A DNA stretch of 64,000 bases from the NCBI GenBank assembly GCA_963848375.1, contig CAWKDK010000010.1, positions 1 to 64,000 on the forward strand, given 5' to 3'. This DNA is from JAJPJE01 sp963848375 (GTDB lineage: Bacteria > Acidobacteriota > Terriglobia > Terriglobales > Acidobacteriaceae). Below are positions 1 to 8,102 of the stretch, piece after piece. Under the pieces are notes generated by a model. It made no database searches. It saw only the letters and a program-made list of their open reading frames with translations, and was not told the origin of the DNA. A program made the translations under genes and the position numbers. Each line of letters opens with the position of its first letter. Position 1 is the stretch's first letter.

Positions 1-132
1 TTGCATCACCCATTTTCGATTACTGGCTGCCACGGGCTGAATCTTCTTACCCATGATCTGCTCGTGACAGATCGGGCCATCAAGTGGACAGGGAGTTGGA
101 CGGCTCCGCTTCCGCCTACGCTCGGTGAGCAA
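1..132 (-). CDS. Possible small Cys-containing protein, cut by the window edge
   Basis: A minus-strand frame is open from a TTG at 132 to the first base of the window (44 codons, no stop seen). The product starts with a very basic stretch (residues 5-11, RRRKRSR) and then has CPLDGPICHEQI, with cysteines six residues apart followed by a histidine. It could be half of a metal-binding knuckle. No clear Shine-Dalgarno precedes the TTG, so the start is uncertain. It would be divergent from the PYxPY gene at 189. I do not recognise the family; the call rests on protein-like composition only. Confidence 0.3.
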   Translation of the reverse strand, partial: MLTERRRKRSRPTPCPLDGPICHEQIMGKKIQPVAASNRKWVMQ

Positions 133-188
133 TTGTGAACATCGTCTTATCGGCAAAAGACGTACTCTTACTGTAGGAGGCATACGTC

Positions 189-407
189 TTGACTAAGTTG
201 CCTGCTGACTCGAACAAGTCTCCCGAACTGCCGCCACCCGATCCGGCAGCTTCGTCGACGGTGGATCACGCGGTACTGCCCGCGCTTCCTGAGCTTCCTT
301 ATCAACCCTACTCTAATAAGCCGGCCTCGTCTGAGCGCCCATACAAGCCGTACGCAAAGAACTCCTCAGTACCTGAGGCGCCTTATGAACCGTACAAGGG
401 CATGTAG
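189..407 (+). CDS. Small proline/tyrosine-rich PYxPY-repeat protein
   Basis: This 72-residue protein has a TTG start, chosen because TAGGAGG at 174-180 lies eight bases upstream. The first 30 residues are Pro/Ser/Ala-rich. The rest holds three copies of PYxPY (PYQPY 37-41, PYKPY 51-55, PYEPY 65-69) with an exact 14-residue period. There is no signal peptide, membrane segment or cysteine, so it is probably disordered. The function is unknown. Regular Tyr-Pro motifs suggest a protein-protein or envelope-polymer docking peptide, which is inference only. It is convergent with the Crp/Fnr regulator gene. Confidence 0.75.
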   Translation: MTKLPADSNKSPELPPPDPAASSTVDHAVLPALPELPYQPYSNKPASSERPYKPYAKNSSVPEAPYEPYKGM

Positions 408-451
408 TGTCGTAAGGAGAAGCGCACGCAATGAAATGCGCTCGCGCGGTT

Positions 452-1108
452 CTAGTCGTGCAGGATGATGTTCAACAGGGAAGGGTGCACCTGGATGTCG
501 CCGTTATAGCGAATGAATCCGAGCTTGCGGAAGCGGTTCATGAAGAAGCTGACGCGTGACCGCGTGGTGCCAATCATCTCTGCCAGAGTTTCCTGGCTAA
601 TCTTCGGAATGGTGGTTGCGGGCTTACCCGCCTTACCGAACTGCGCAAGAAGCAGAAGAACTCGGGCTAGACGCTTTTCGCTGGAATTGAAGAGCTGATC
701 CACCAGATCTTCCTGAATACGCATGGTCCGCGCAAGCAGGAAGCCGACGAAGACATCCGAGAACGCATGCTCCTCGTGGATCACGCGAACCATCTCTTTT
801 CGTCCGATCTTGAGGAGCGCGCAAGGAGTTATCGCGGTAGCCGTCGCCACTCTGAGAGTATCCGGTGCTGGAATCGCATCTTCCCCGAGGAATTCACCGG
901 GGTTGAGTAACGCCAAGGTTGCCTCTTTGCCGCGCGCCGAAAGCACGCTGAGTCTGATCCTGCCTTTTTGAACGTAAAAGACAGAATCGGCCAGATCTCC
1001 CTGCGAGAAGATCGTCTGCTTGTTCCTGAATTCGACGATTTTTCGTCCCGCGCCGCCCTCAGCAAGAAAGCCAGCGGGATCGAACATCGAAGTGTTAGGA
1101 ATGGCCAT
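452..1108 (-). CDS. Crp/Fnr-family transcriptional regulator
   Basis: The product is a cytoplasmic DNA-binding regulator of about 218 residues, the usual Crp/Fnr length. It has a cyclic-nucleotide-binding-type beta-roll (roughly residues 15-130, with FSQGD and PGEFLGEDAI), a dimer helix (about 130-155), and a C-terminal winged HTH whose recognition helix includes IGTTRSRVSFFMNRFRKLGF. No N-terminal cysteine cluster is visible, so it is not a classical Fe-S Fnr. The helix-turn-helix with few basic contacts and the SFFMNRFRKLGFI segment resemble acidobacterial Crp regulators. I chose ATG at 1108; an in-frame GTG at 1138 lies inside the palindrome at 1129-1152, and neither has a strong ribosome site. 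That palindrome may be an autoregulatory operator. Confidence 0.88.
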   Translation of the reverse strand: MAIPNTSMFDPAGFLAEGGAGRKIVEFRNKQTIFSQGDLADSVFYVQKGRIRLSVLSARGKEATLALLNPGEFLGEDAIPAPDTLRVATATAITPCALLKIGRKEMVRVIHEEHAFSDVFVGFLLARTMRIQEDLVDQLFNSSEKRLARVLLLLAQFGKAGKPATTIPKISQETLAEMIGTTRSRVSFFMNRFRKLGFIRYNGDIQVHPSLLNIILHD

Positions 1109-1128
1109 AGAAAAGAACGACGAATAAA

Positions 1129-1152
1129 CCGGAGTCACTTAGAGTGACCCGG
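1129..1152. promoter_or_regulatory. 24-bp palindrome upstream of the Crp/Fnr gene
   Basis: CCGG, a spacer base, GTCACT, TAG, AGTGAC and CCGG form a near-perfect dyad of 24 bp with six-base inner arms at 1134-1139 and 1143-1148. It begins 21 bases upstream of the ATG of the Crp/Fnr-like gene. The half-site differs from the classical TGTGA (Crp) and TTGAT (Fnr) half-sites. Position and symmetry suggest an operator for a dimeric regulator, most simply the adjacent gene product. Confidence 0.5.
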
Positions 1153-1228
1153 AGCACTGATGTATAGATTTTAGCACCATTCCCTCCCGACGATGACTCT
1201 TACTGCATCTGATAGGTTTGCTTAGTAG

Positions 1229-1414
1229 TTAGACCGGTCGTGTGCCGGACTTTGAGATGACTAGAACTTCAAGCACGGTCGCGATCCCCAGGATGCTGGC
1301 TGAGATAGAGATCAGCGCTTCTGTCACCGGGGAATGTTTATTTGCCAGCAGCTCAAGACGTCCACTCATTTGCTTTAAACGTTCAACTTCTTTCAAAATG
1401 ATGTTATAGGGCAC
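1229..1414 (-). CDS. Small hypothetical protein
   Basis: This 61-residue product has a GTG start. An N-terminal amphipathic helix with alternating charges (residues 6-28, rich in Lys, Glu and Leu) is followed by a hydrophobic segment (about 33-54) long enough to be membrane-associated, and a short basic tail. No convincing Shine-Dalgarno is seen and no family is recognised. It lies 90 bp upstream of the Crp/Fnr gene on the same strand. It is accepted because of its protein-like amphipathic pattern. Confidence 0.45.
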   Translation of the reverse strand: MPYNIILKEVERLKQMSGRLELLANKHSPVTEALISISASILGIATVLEVLVISKSGTRPV

Positions 1415-1839
1415 GGTTACTCTGATTTCTTGTTATTGCGGAAGCTTTACAGGCGCCTTGGGGTGAAGACCCCGCCACCGGCCTGCGCTTCGGTATTGTG
1501 TCGGGTGCACGCGCCGACGCTGTGACTCGCGGCTTCGCCATCTCGTGGCTAACCTGTAAAAGCGTCCTCTTGCGGGACACTCTACTCAAGCTGTGCTTAT
1601 TCCTAGTTGCCACAATTTCCTCAAATCCGCTTCTTGCCGACCTTTCGACAGGAGCATTCGCCCAAATTTTGCTTGTCCCGTTGACGCCAATCGCCGTCAA
1701 CGGTTTGGTTCGATGCGATGATTTAACGTTAGCACTTAAAGCAAAGCTGATTCTGAGCTAGAGTGATCACCCTTCGCTACTGGCGGTAGTGATCGACGCT
1801 GAAGATCTGCTTATTTCGAATCCTGAATCGGCATGACGG
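1415..1839. other. Intergenic stretch without a convincing gene
   Basis: About 425 bp lie between two minus-strand small genes. Overlapping frames on both strands (plus 1498-1761, minus 1404-1700) lack ribosome sites and recognisable composition, and I do not call them. At 1680-1699 TTGACG and CGTCAA form six-base inverted arms around eight bases, a weak candidate operator. Confidence 0.4.
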
Positions 1840-2049
1840 TTAGCGGCCGACGACCGCCGGCTTACCGCCGCCGATCAGACCACGACCTTTACAGTTCCGG
1901 CACTTACGCGTGTACAACTCGCCACTTCCCTGACAGTCAGGACAAGTTTCAAGCGGCGTTGCAGAGTAATGGGCAGATTTCGTCGGTTGATAAGTAACTC
2001 CAAGATATGTGACAGATGTGTCGGTTCGCGCGATGTTGTCCTGGACCAA
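1840..2049 (-). CDS. Small zinc-finger protein with DnaJ-type CxxCxG motifs
   Basis: This 69-residue protein has a TTG start with AGGAGG eight bases upstream, a strong initiation signal. Residues 36-57 carry two CxxC pairs, CPDCQGSG and CRNCKGRG, the signature of the DnaJ cysteine-rich domain, but with one zinc site instead of two and no J domain. The N-terminus is polar and the C-terminus is basic and glycine-rich. It probably binds one Zn2+ and may bind protein or nucleic acid, which is inference. It follows the cupin gene by about 70 bp on the same strand. Confidence 0.75.
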   Translation of the reverse strand: MVQDNIARTDTSVTYLGVTYQPTKSAHYSATPLETCPDCQGSGELYTRKCRNCKGRGLIGGGKPAVVGR

Positions 2050-2121
2050 TGGGATTACCTCCTGCTTAGTTCACGTTCTGACCAGTTGTGCGGCCGCCGA
2101 GCTTCCGCATGGAGAATCGCC

Positions 2122-2640
2122 CTAAACGAGGGGCTTGTCGGCAGCGCCTTCGTTCTCCATCCGCGTCAGAGCGTCCTCATCGAAACTCTGATCTGCGGCG
2201 ACTTCCGCTTGTCCACGAGTACTTCGTCTGCCGTTGCTCCAGGAGATAGTGAGTAGGAAGGCGCTTTCCTCCAGCGCCTCGAGGTCATGAAGTACACCAC
2301 AGTCCAGCACCAGCAATTCACCTTCCGACAGGTCGACCTGTTGATCTGCGAGACGCACGGAGATTTTGCCGAGCAGTTGGTGAATAGAGATCCTTCCCTC
2401 AGCTCGATGCTGGTTCATGCGTGTGTTGGCCTTCATGAGGACCAGAACAATTCGGAAATCAGGATACTTCGCGAGGGTCTTGGAGCTCCGTCCCGTTTCT
2501 CGGTCCCATGATTCTTTACGCCGTAGATCATCAAGTTCGTGCGGAAGATCAAACTTCAACAGTGGATTTGCCAACCACGGCATTTTGTTCAAAGCTTCGA
2601 TTTCTTCGTCCGTATGGCACGCATTAGCACTTGTAAACAT
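2122..2640 (-). CDS. Cupin-domain protein
   Basis: The product is about 172 residues, cytoplasmic, with no signal peptide. Start at ATG 2640 is preferred because GGAGGAG lies nine bases upstream; the TTG at 2649 is too close to that site. Residues 65-135 form a small beta-barrel cupin (histidine-containing QHRAEGRISIHQLLGKISV, then SEGELLVLDCGVLHDLEA). Of the usual metal ligands, single histidines remain in each motif, so metal binding is plausible but reduced. Cupins of this size are often sensors or minor oxygenases, and no substrate can be assigned. It is divergent from the GT4 gene at 2925. Confidence 0.7.
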   Translation of the reverse strand: MFTSANACHTDEEIEALNKMPWLANPLLKFDLPHELDDLRRKESWDRETGRSSKTLAKYPDFRIVLVLMKANTRMNQHRAEGRISIHQLLGKISVRLADQQVDLSEGELLVLDCGVLHDLEALEESAFLLTISWSNGRRSTRGQAEVAADQSFDEDALTRMENEGAADKPLV

Positions 2641-2924
2641 AACCACCAACTCCTCCGCGAAAACTGCGGATAGAACGCAAACCAGATGCTTAACTAGCGG
2701 TTCTGCTCGTCTGCGCCCCTATCTGCAGCATGCACGGTTTCGAATGCTGAAACAGTGCAATATTGCTCAGTCTTTACGATTGCTTCCCTTCAAAATGGAG
2801 GCTGGGTAGCAATCGGAAGGCGGTCCTTTGGACAGGAAATCAGGCGCGGCCTGGAAGAACTTTGTCGGGAACTTATTGATTGGAGTGTTGCCCGCATTGA
2901 GAGCAACTCTGAAAGATTCATCGC

Positions 2925-5366
2925 ATGCAGCGTGAGAGAAATAGTTTGGTAAACGAGAGTTCGGCGAAGCCCAGCGAAGGAATTGCCTCGGCGAGCGGTA
3001 CATTCGCGCGACTGAAAGTACTGCCGCTACTCATAGAGGAGAAGTTTGCCACTCCGCTGCGCTTCAAAAGCGGTGGCGCTCTTCCCAGCAGAATCGCCGT
3101 CGTTGGAAACTATCTGCCTCGCCAGTGCGGCATCGCGACCTTTACTACCGACTTATGCAACGCGGTTGCTGCCGAGTTTGGTTCTGAACGACTGTTGGCT
3201 GTTCCGGTGAACGACCCGGAATCGCGGTACAACTATCCACCGCGCGTGCGATTCGAGCTCAACGAAGGGGACATTGCTTCCTACCAACAAGCGGCTGACT
3301 TCCTGAATTTCAGTAATGTCGATCTCGTCTGTCTGCAACACGAGTATGGAATCTACGGAGGCCCCGCCGGTAGCCACGTCTTGCGGTTGCTTCGAGGCGT
3401 GCAGATGCCAGTGGTTACGACTCTTCACACTGTCTTGCGAAAGCCAGACGCCAATCAGCGGAGCGTGATGGATGAGATTGTCGCGCTGTCAGATCGTCTC
3501 ATCGTGATGAGCGCGCAGTCTTCCCAGGTGCTGCAAGATGTCTTCAATGTCCCAAGCGACAAGATTGACGTTATCCCTCACGGCGTTCCTGATCTTCCAT
3601 TCGGAGATCCGAACTATTTCAAGGACGCGTTCGAAACCGAAGGGAAGTCGGTATTGCTTACTTTCGGGTTGCTATCTCCGAATAAGGGAATAGAGACGGT
3701 GATTCAGGCTCTTCCCGGCATTGTCGCGCGACACGCGAATGTGATGTACGTGGTCGCTGGCGCAACTCATCCTCGCCTTAAACGACGCGAAGGGGATCGT
3801 TACCGTCTTGAGTTGCAGGCACTCGCGAGAAAGTTGGGAGTGGAACGCAATGTTGTCTTCCACAACCGGTTTGTCACTCCGGAAGAAATGGTGCAGTTTG
3901 TCGGGTCGGCTGACATTTACATTACCCCTTACCTGCATGAAGCTCAGGCAGTATCGGGCACGCTTGCGTACGCAGTAGGAGCGGGCAAGGCAATCATCTC
4001 CACTCCCTACTGGCACGCGACCGAACTTCTTGCTGAAGGACGAGGAGCCCTCGTTCCTTTTGGCGACAGCACTGCGATCGCGAATAAAGTCGGCGAACTG
4101 CTGGACGACGAAGCCGCCCGCCACGCCATGCGCAAACGCGCCTATCTCTACGGTCGCGATATGGTTTGGAAGAAAGTGGCGCAGTCGTACATGCGCTCGT
4201 TTGTGCGAGCGCGCACCGACCGGAGACAGAGTCCGCGGGCCGTCTACTCGGGGCGTGTCATGGAAAGAACGCTGGACACTCTGCCTGCCATCAACCTGGA
4301 TCATCTGGAGCGGATGACCGATCACACGGGTTTATTGCAGCACGCCGTGTTCTCAGTTCCGAATTATCACGAAGGGTATGCGACGGACGATAATGCGAGG
4401 GCTTTGATTGCCAGCGTAATGCTGGAACAACTCGGAGCCGCTTCCGTATCGGAAACAGCAAGGCTCTCCTCACGATATATCGCATTCTTGTGGCATGCAT
4501 TCAATCCTTCGGCCGGCCGCTTCAGGAATTTTCTGAGCTACGAGCGGGCATGGCAGGAGGACATAGGATCCGAAGACAGCCACGGACGTTCTCTGTGGGC
4601 TCTCGGCACCGTGCTCGGACGATCGAAGGATTCGGCGCTGAGAGGAACTGCGGGAAGGCTTTTCGAATCTTCGGTACCCGCGGTACTGAACTTTCATAGT
4701 CCAAGGGCGTGCGCCTTTTCGTTGCTAGGCATGCAGGAATACCTGAACTGTTTCCCGGGTGACCGTGCGGCACTGAAAACAAGAGACGTCTTGAGCCAGC
4801 GCTTGCTGGACGGCTATCGCGGAAATCAATCGCCTGGCTGGAACTGGTTTGAAGATGTTCTTGCGTACTCGAATGGCAGATTGCCGCAGGCGTTGTTGCT
4901 GGCCGGATCGAGAAGCGGAAACAACGAGATGATCTCTGTCGGTCTCGAAAGCCTGAATTGGCTGGTCGAGGAACAGCGGTGTGAGAAGAACGGCCATTTT
5001 GTTCCTATCGGATCTCAGGGGTTTTATCGCAAAGGATGTGAAAAGGCACGTTTCGACCAGCAACCGGTGGAAGCGGGAGCCGCGGTTTCTGCGTGCTTAC
5101 AGGCCTTCCATGTGACCGGCGATGAACACTGGCGTCGAGAAGCTTGGATAGCGTTTAACTGGTTCCTGGGCGACAACGATTTGCAAGTCGTTCTGTACGA
5201 CGCAAGCACGGGAGGATGCCGTGACGGACTTCATCCCGATCGCGTCAACGAGAACGAGGGTGCGGAGTCCAGCCTCGCTTTCCTGATGGCATCTCTTGAA
5301 ATGCGCCTATTAGAGGAAGATACCGAAATCCCCGTACTTACGCGTCACGTCACTTCCATTGCTTGA
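2925..5366 (+). CDS. Glycosyltransferase family 4 fused to an alpha/alpha-type C-terminal domain
   Basis: This 813-residue protein has two parts. Residues about 55-420 are a GT-B glycosyltransferase of family 4: glycine-rich GNYLPRQCGIATF at the N-lobe, FGLLSPNKGIETVIQAL at the donor lobe, and the E-x7-E-like region EAQAVSGTLAYAVGAGKAII. Residues about 440-800 are helical, with GYATDDNARAL, EDSHGRSLWALG and a terminal ENEGAESSLAFL, resembling an (alpha/alpha)6 toroid as in many glycosidases and phosphorylases. It likely builds a cytoplasmic oligosaccharide or storage glycan from a nucleotide sugar. The GH130 gene follows after 42 bp on the same strand, implying mannose chemistry. The exact start is uncertain: ATG 2925 has only a weak GAAAG site, and TTG 2946 is an alternative. 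Confidence 0.85.
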   Translation: MQRERNSLVNESSAKPSEGIASASGTFARLKVLPLLIEEKFATPLRFKSGGALPSRIAVVGNYLPRQCGIATFTTDLCNAVAAEFGSERLLAVPVNDPESRYNYPPRVRFELNEGDIASYQQAADFLNFSNVDLVCLQHEYGIYGGPAGSHVLRLLRGVQMPVVTTLHTVLRKPDANQRSVMDEIVALSDRLIVMSAQSSQVLQDVFNVPSDKIDVIPHGVPDLPFGDPNYFKDAFETEGKSVLLTFGLLSPNKGIETVIQALPGIVARHANVMYVVAGATHPRLKRREGDRYRLELQALARKLGVERNVVFHNRFVTPEEMVQFVGSADIYITPYLHEAQAVSGTLAYAVGAGKAIISTPYWHATELLAEGRGALVPFGDSTAIANKVGELLDDEAARHAMRKRAYLYGRDMVWKKVAQSYMRSFVRARTDRRQSPRAVYSGRVMERTLDTLPAINLDHLERMTDHTGLLQHAVFSVPNYHEGYATDDNARALIASVMLEQLGAASVSETARLSSRYIAFLWHAFNPSAGRFRNFLSYERAWQEDIGSEDSHGRSLWALGTVLGRSKDSALRGTAGRLFESSVPAVLNFHSPRACAFSLLGMQEYLNCFPGDRAALKTRDVLSQRLLDGYRGNQSPGWNWFEDVLAYSNGRLPQALLLAGSRSGNNEMISVGLESLNWLVEEQRCEKNGHFVPIGSQGFYRKGCEKARFDQQPVEAGAAVSACLQAFHVTGDEHWRREAWIAFNWFLGDNDLQVVLYDASTGGCRDGLHPDRVNENEGAESSLAFLMASLEMRLLEEDTEIPVLTRHVTSIA

Positions 5367-5408
5367 TCAAACCAAAATTGTGCGAAACCGAATTACCAGG
5401 AGTCTCCC

Positions 5409-6398
5409 GTGAACCCCGTTAGTCTGGAAATTGTCGAAACAGCGCCATTGCTCCTCCGTCACCCGTCCAATCCCATCTTGACCAGCCAGGACTGGCCGTA
5501 TCGCATCAACAGCGTCTTTAACCCGGCAGCGACGCTGCTGGAGGATGGAACCACGCTGTTGTTGTGCCGGGTTGAAGATCGGCGCGGACTCTCGCATCTA
5601 TGCGCTGCGCGCTCCGCCGATGGAATCGGTGGATGGAAGATCGATTCCGAGCCTACGCTCATGGCGGCTCCGGACAAGTATCCAGAAGAAATCTGGGGCA
5701 TCGAAGACCCGCGCATAACCTTCGTCCCCGAACTGCAGCAATACGCGGTTGCATATACCTCCTTCTCTCGCGGAGGGCCCGGAGTCTCTCTGGCACTAAC
5801 TAAAGATTTCCGAACGTTCGAGAGATACGGCGTCGTTATGTCGCCCGACGACAAAGACGCCGCTTTGCTTCCTCACAGGATCAATGGACTGTGGGCGATG
5901 ATCCACCGGCCGATGACACCGCTCGGGGCTCACATCTGGATTTCCTATTCTCCTGACTTGCGGCACTGGGGTGGTCACCGAATCATGCTGGAGGCGCGGC
6001 GCGGAGGGTGGTGGGATGCCAACAAGATCGGCCTGTGCTGCCCAGCGATCGAAACCTCTCGCGGCTGGCTGCTGCTTTACCACGGCGTTCGGCGAACGGC
6101 TTCCGGGTCACTTTATCGGCTGGGATTGGCCCTTTTCGATCTCGATAGCCCTGAAAAGTGCTTGTTGCGAGGCGACTCCTGGATATTTGGACCCGAGGCC
6201 GAATATGAGAGGATCGGCGACGTTCACGATGTCGTGTTTCCCTGTGGATACACAATGGCGGAAGACGGTGACACCATTCGCGTGTACTACGGCGCCGCCG
6301 ATTCCTGCATAGCTCTTGCCCAGACGAGCGTCCGAGCTTTGTTGAGTTGGCTCGATGAGAACGGCCGCGTGGAGCGTCGCCAGGAGTCAAGGGCTTGA
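5409..6398 (+). CDS. GH130-family beta-mannoside phosphorylase/hydrolase
   Basis: This 329-residue protein is the size of GH130 five-blade beta-propellers. GTG start with AGGAG six bases upstream. Diagnostic segments are SVFNPAATLLEDGTTLLLCRVEDRRG, with the usual early Asn and Arg contacts, and GIEDPRITF carrying the catalytic aspartate, then YHGVRR and the late YYGAAD block. GH130 members cleave beta-mannosides either by phosphorolysis or hydrolysis. Phosphorylases keep phosphate-binding Arg/His residues, which a structure-based alignment would need to confirm here. There is no signal peptide, so it acts in the cytosol, probably on the product of the preceding glycosyltransferase. Confidence 0.88.
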   Translation: MNPVSLEIVETAPLLLRHPSNPILTSQDWPYRINSVFNPAATLLEDGTTLLLCRVEDRRGLSHLCAARSADGIGGWKIDSEPTLMAAPDKYPEEIWGIEDPRITFVPELQQYAVAYTSFSRGGPGVSLALTKDFRTFERYGVVMSPDDKDAALLPHRINGLWAMIHRPMTPLGAHIWISYSPDLRHWGGHRIMLEARRGGWWDANKIGLCCPAIETSRGWLLLYHGVRRTASGSLYRLGLALFDLDSPEKCLLRGDSWIFGPEAEYERIGDVHDVVFPCGYTMAEDGDTIRVYYGAADSCIALAQTSVRALLSWLDENGRVERRQESRA

Positions 6399-6590
6399 TG
6401 GCAGCGGAGCGGCGAGTTGTACCAACTCCTGCCTGATTTCAAGCCGGCTATCTTCACCTCCGGAGCAGATCTTTTCAGGGTGTTTGGGATCGCACACAGT
6501 GCGGCCATCCAGCTGATTCAGAAGGGATAGCACTTTGATTAGCTCAGTCGTTCGATCGTAGGTTTGGCTCATGTTCGATATGCGCAGCAA
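6387..6590 (-). CDS. Possible small hypothetical protein
   Basis: A 67-codon minus-strand frame overlaps the last 12 bases of the GH130 gene. The inner ATG at 6572 would give 61 residues with a helical charged start and a CxxxxxxxxC pair (CDPKHPEKIC). No ribosome site is visible at either start. Composition is protein-like, but the call is weak. Confidence 0.3.
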   Translation of the reverse strand: MLRISNMSQTYDRTTELIKVLSLLNQLDGRTVCDPKHPEKICSGGEDSRLEIRQELVQLAAPLPSSP

Positions 6591-6847
6591 TCAATCAGGG
6601 TGGGACTCGAGATGATTAGTTCTCCAAATTGTTAGTGAGCTTGCTAGTACCTACTTAGATGATTTTCAGGCCGGAGAGACTCACCCTTCGGGGAACAAGC
6701 CGCAAAGAATGGCTCTCCTTACCTGCCGGAGTGGTCAAGATTGACCAGATTTCAGTCTGTATAGCGCCTACGCTAGTTTTAGTGCGCCGTCTTCGGGGTG
6801 AGCGGCTTCTGCGTTCATTTCTTAGACGGGCAACAAGGAGATCAACA

Positions 6848-7117
6848 GTGGCAAACGAAAAAGTAAACGGAAGCTCCACGATAGCGACAGGCACGCCCGC
6901 TATCACAACTACCGGCAACGCGGCCGCGACAGGCGCTCCCGTCTCAGCGTCTCCCGACTCAGTTAAATCTGTGGGGACAAAGCAAACAATCAGCGAAGTC
7001 TCCAGGAAGCCTCACCAGAATCGCCGCTCATCTTTACCAGCACGCGAACTCGCCAAAGTGAAAGCAAAACGCGCCGCTCACAGGCGCAACCTGAGAGCTT
7101 CGAACACGGCCGGATAA
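6848..7117 (+). CDS. Small basic Ser/Thr/Ala-rich protein
   Basis: GTG start at 6848, selected because AAGGAG at 6835-6840 is seven bases upstream; the open frame itself extends further 5' without a ribosome site. The 89-residue product has a Thr/Ala/Ser/Gly-rich N-terminal half and a Lys/Arg-rich C-terminal half (residues 50-85). It is low in complexity, with no cysteine and no membrane segment. The basic tail suggests nucleic-acid or polyanion binding, as in small histone-like or ribosome-associated peptides; this is inference. Confidence 0.6.
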   Translation: MANEKVNGSSTIATGTPAITTTGNAAATGAPVSASPDSVKSVGTKQTISEVSRKPHQNRRSSLPARELAKVKAKRAAHRRNLRASNTAG

Positions 7118-7171
7118 GCCACTCTTTGGGACAATTTCGCCCTACGCTCCAGCGACAAGAAGGATAAGTTC

Positions 7172-7372
7172 ATGGCTGTTATGAATGTAAATGTCGTTTT
7201 TCTCTGGTCCGCCGTTACGCTGCTTTTACTTTTTACTATTGTTTGGAGCGTGCGCAGACTAACAGCACCGGCAACCAGTGGATTAAGAATGTGCCCGTTC
7301 TGCGGGATGATCACATCGAGTTCAAAAGCCGCTTGCCTGGAGTGCGGCAAGTTTGTCGTGCGCACTAAATAG
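7172..7372 (+). CDS. Single-pass membrane protein with C-terminal zinc ribbon
   Basis: This 66-residue protein starts at ATG with GAAGGA seven bases upstream. A hydrophobic helix (about residues 7-25) is followed by RRL and a compact four-cysteine ribbon, CPFCGM at 41-46 and CLEC at 55-58, in the cytoplasm by the positive-inside rule. Short membrane-anchored zinc ribbons often work as adaptors. No partner is evident. It sits 55 bp after the basic protein gene on the same strand. Confidence 0.72.
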   Translation: MAVMNVNVVFLWSAVTLLLLFTIVWSVRRLTAPATSGLRMCPFCGMITSSSKAACLECGKFVVRTK

Positions 7373-7483
7373 ACCGCGGTCCCGCCACTATGAGCGCCGC
7401 CAGTGTGAGCCCGTAAGTTGATCTTCGTTCGTTACGCCGCACGATTCCCATTTCAGGTGAACTGGCACCCGAAATGACGAACG

Positions 7484-7984
7484 ATGAGCAAATCTGCACA
7501 GAAACAGAGATGCTGCCGCCATACATTCGTTCGCATGAGTATTAAAGGCACTCTTCTCTGCATACCTAAAGATGCAATTCAGTTCGAGCAGCGCAAACTA
7601 TTCCTGGAAAACAATCAATACCAGATATTGAGCGCAAGCACAGATCAAGATGCTTCACCGCTTTTGATGGAACGTCGCATCGACGCGATTGTTATCGAAT
7701 GCGCAAATGATTCGGGCATGGCAAAAAAACTGAAGCAGATTGCCCCTAGGGTCCCTGTCGTTGCGGTCGTGAACAGCCTCGACATTCCTGTCCTCGACGT
7801 GGATTCAATAGACGCACTGGTGGGCAGTTTCGATGGCCCTCAGTTCCTGTTGGATACTCTCCATTTCGTGCTGGAAGTGAGGCCGCGGCAGTTCTGCAGT
7901 GGCGCGCACAAAAACACCAAGAGCATTCGCCAGCGCTTTGCGAATAGCACAGCATCCGAGTGGAGAGCCAGAATCGGGGCATAG
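7484..7984 (+). CDS. Atypical receiver-like protein
   Basis: The product is 166 residues; a shorter start at ATG 7535 (149 residues) fits the domain better. From MSIKGTLLCIPK onward it has a Rossmann-like pattern resembling CheY receivers: strand, KLFLENNQYQILSAS, then IDAIVIECAND, PVVAVVNS and a final helix. The usual acidic pocket and phospho-acceptor are poorly kept: the position of the acceptor Asp reads as Glu/Cys in IVIECAND. It is probably a non-phosphorylated (pseudo-)receiver with a basic tail and no output domain. A scaffold or adaptor role is inference. Confidence 0.6.
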   Translation: MSKSAQKQRCCRHTFVRMSIKGTLLCIPKDAIQFEQRKLFLENNQYQILSASTDQDASPLLMERRIDAIVIECANDSGMAKKLKQIAPRVPVVAVVNSLDIPVLDVDSIDALVGSFDGPQFLLDTLHFVLEVRPRQFCSGAHKNTKSIRQRFANSTASEWRARIGA

Positions 7985-8102
7985 TACAACCGACAACCTG
8001 TGTCCGCCCGGACAGCGGGCACAGGCGATCATCCCGGCTTGTCAAGTCATTTCGACACTGAACGGCGGCTCAGGCGACCGACATACTTCCACAATCTCTG
8101 AT

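Noticed and set aside
1404..1761. Overlapping frames on both strands between 1.4 and 1.76 kb
   Set aside because: No ribosome site, no family resemblance; kept as an intergenic note.
2755..2952. 65-codon plus-strand frame before the GT4 gene
   Set aside because: No ribosome site and it overlaps the GT4 start in another frame; the sequence is not family-like.
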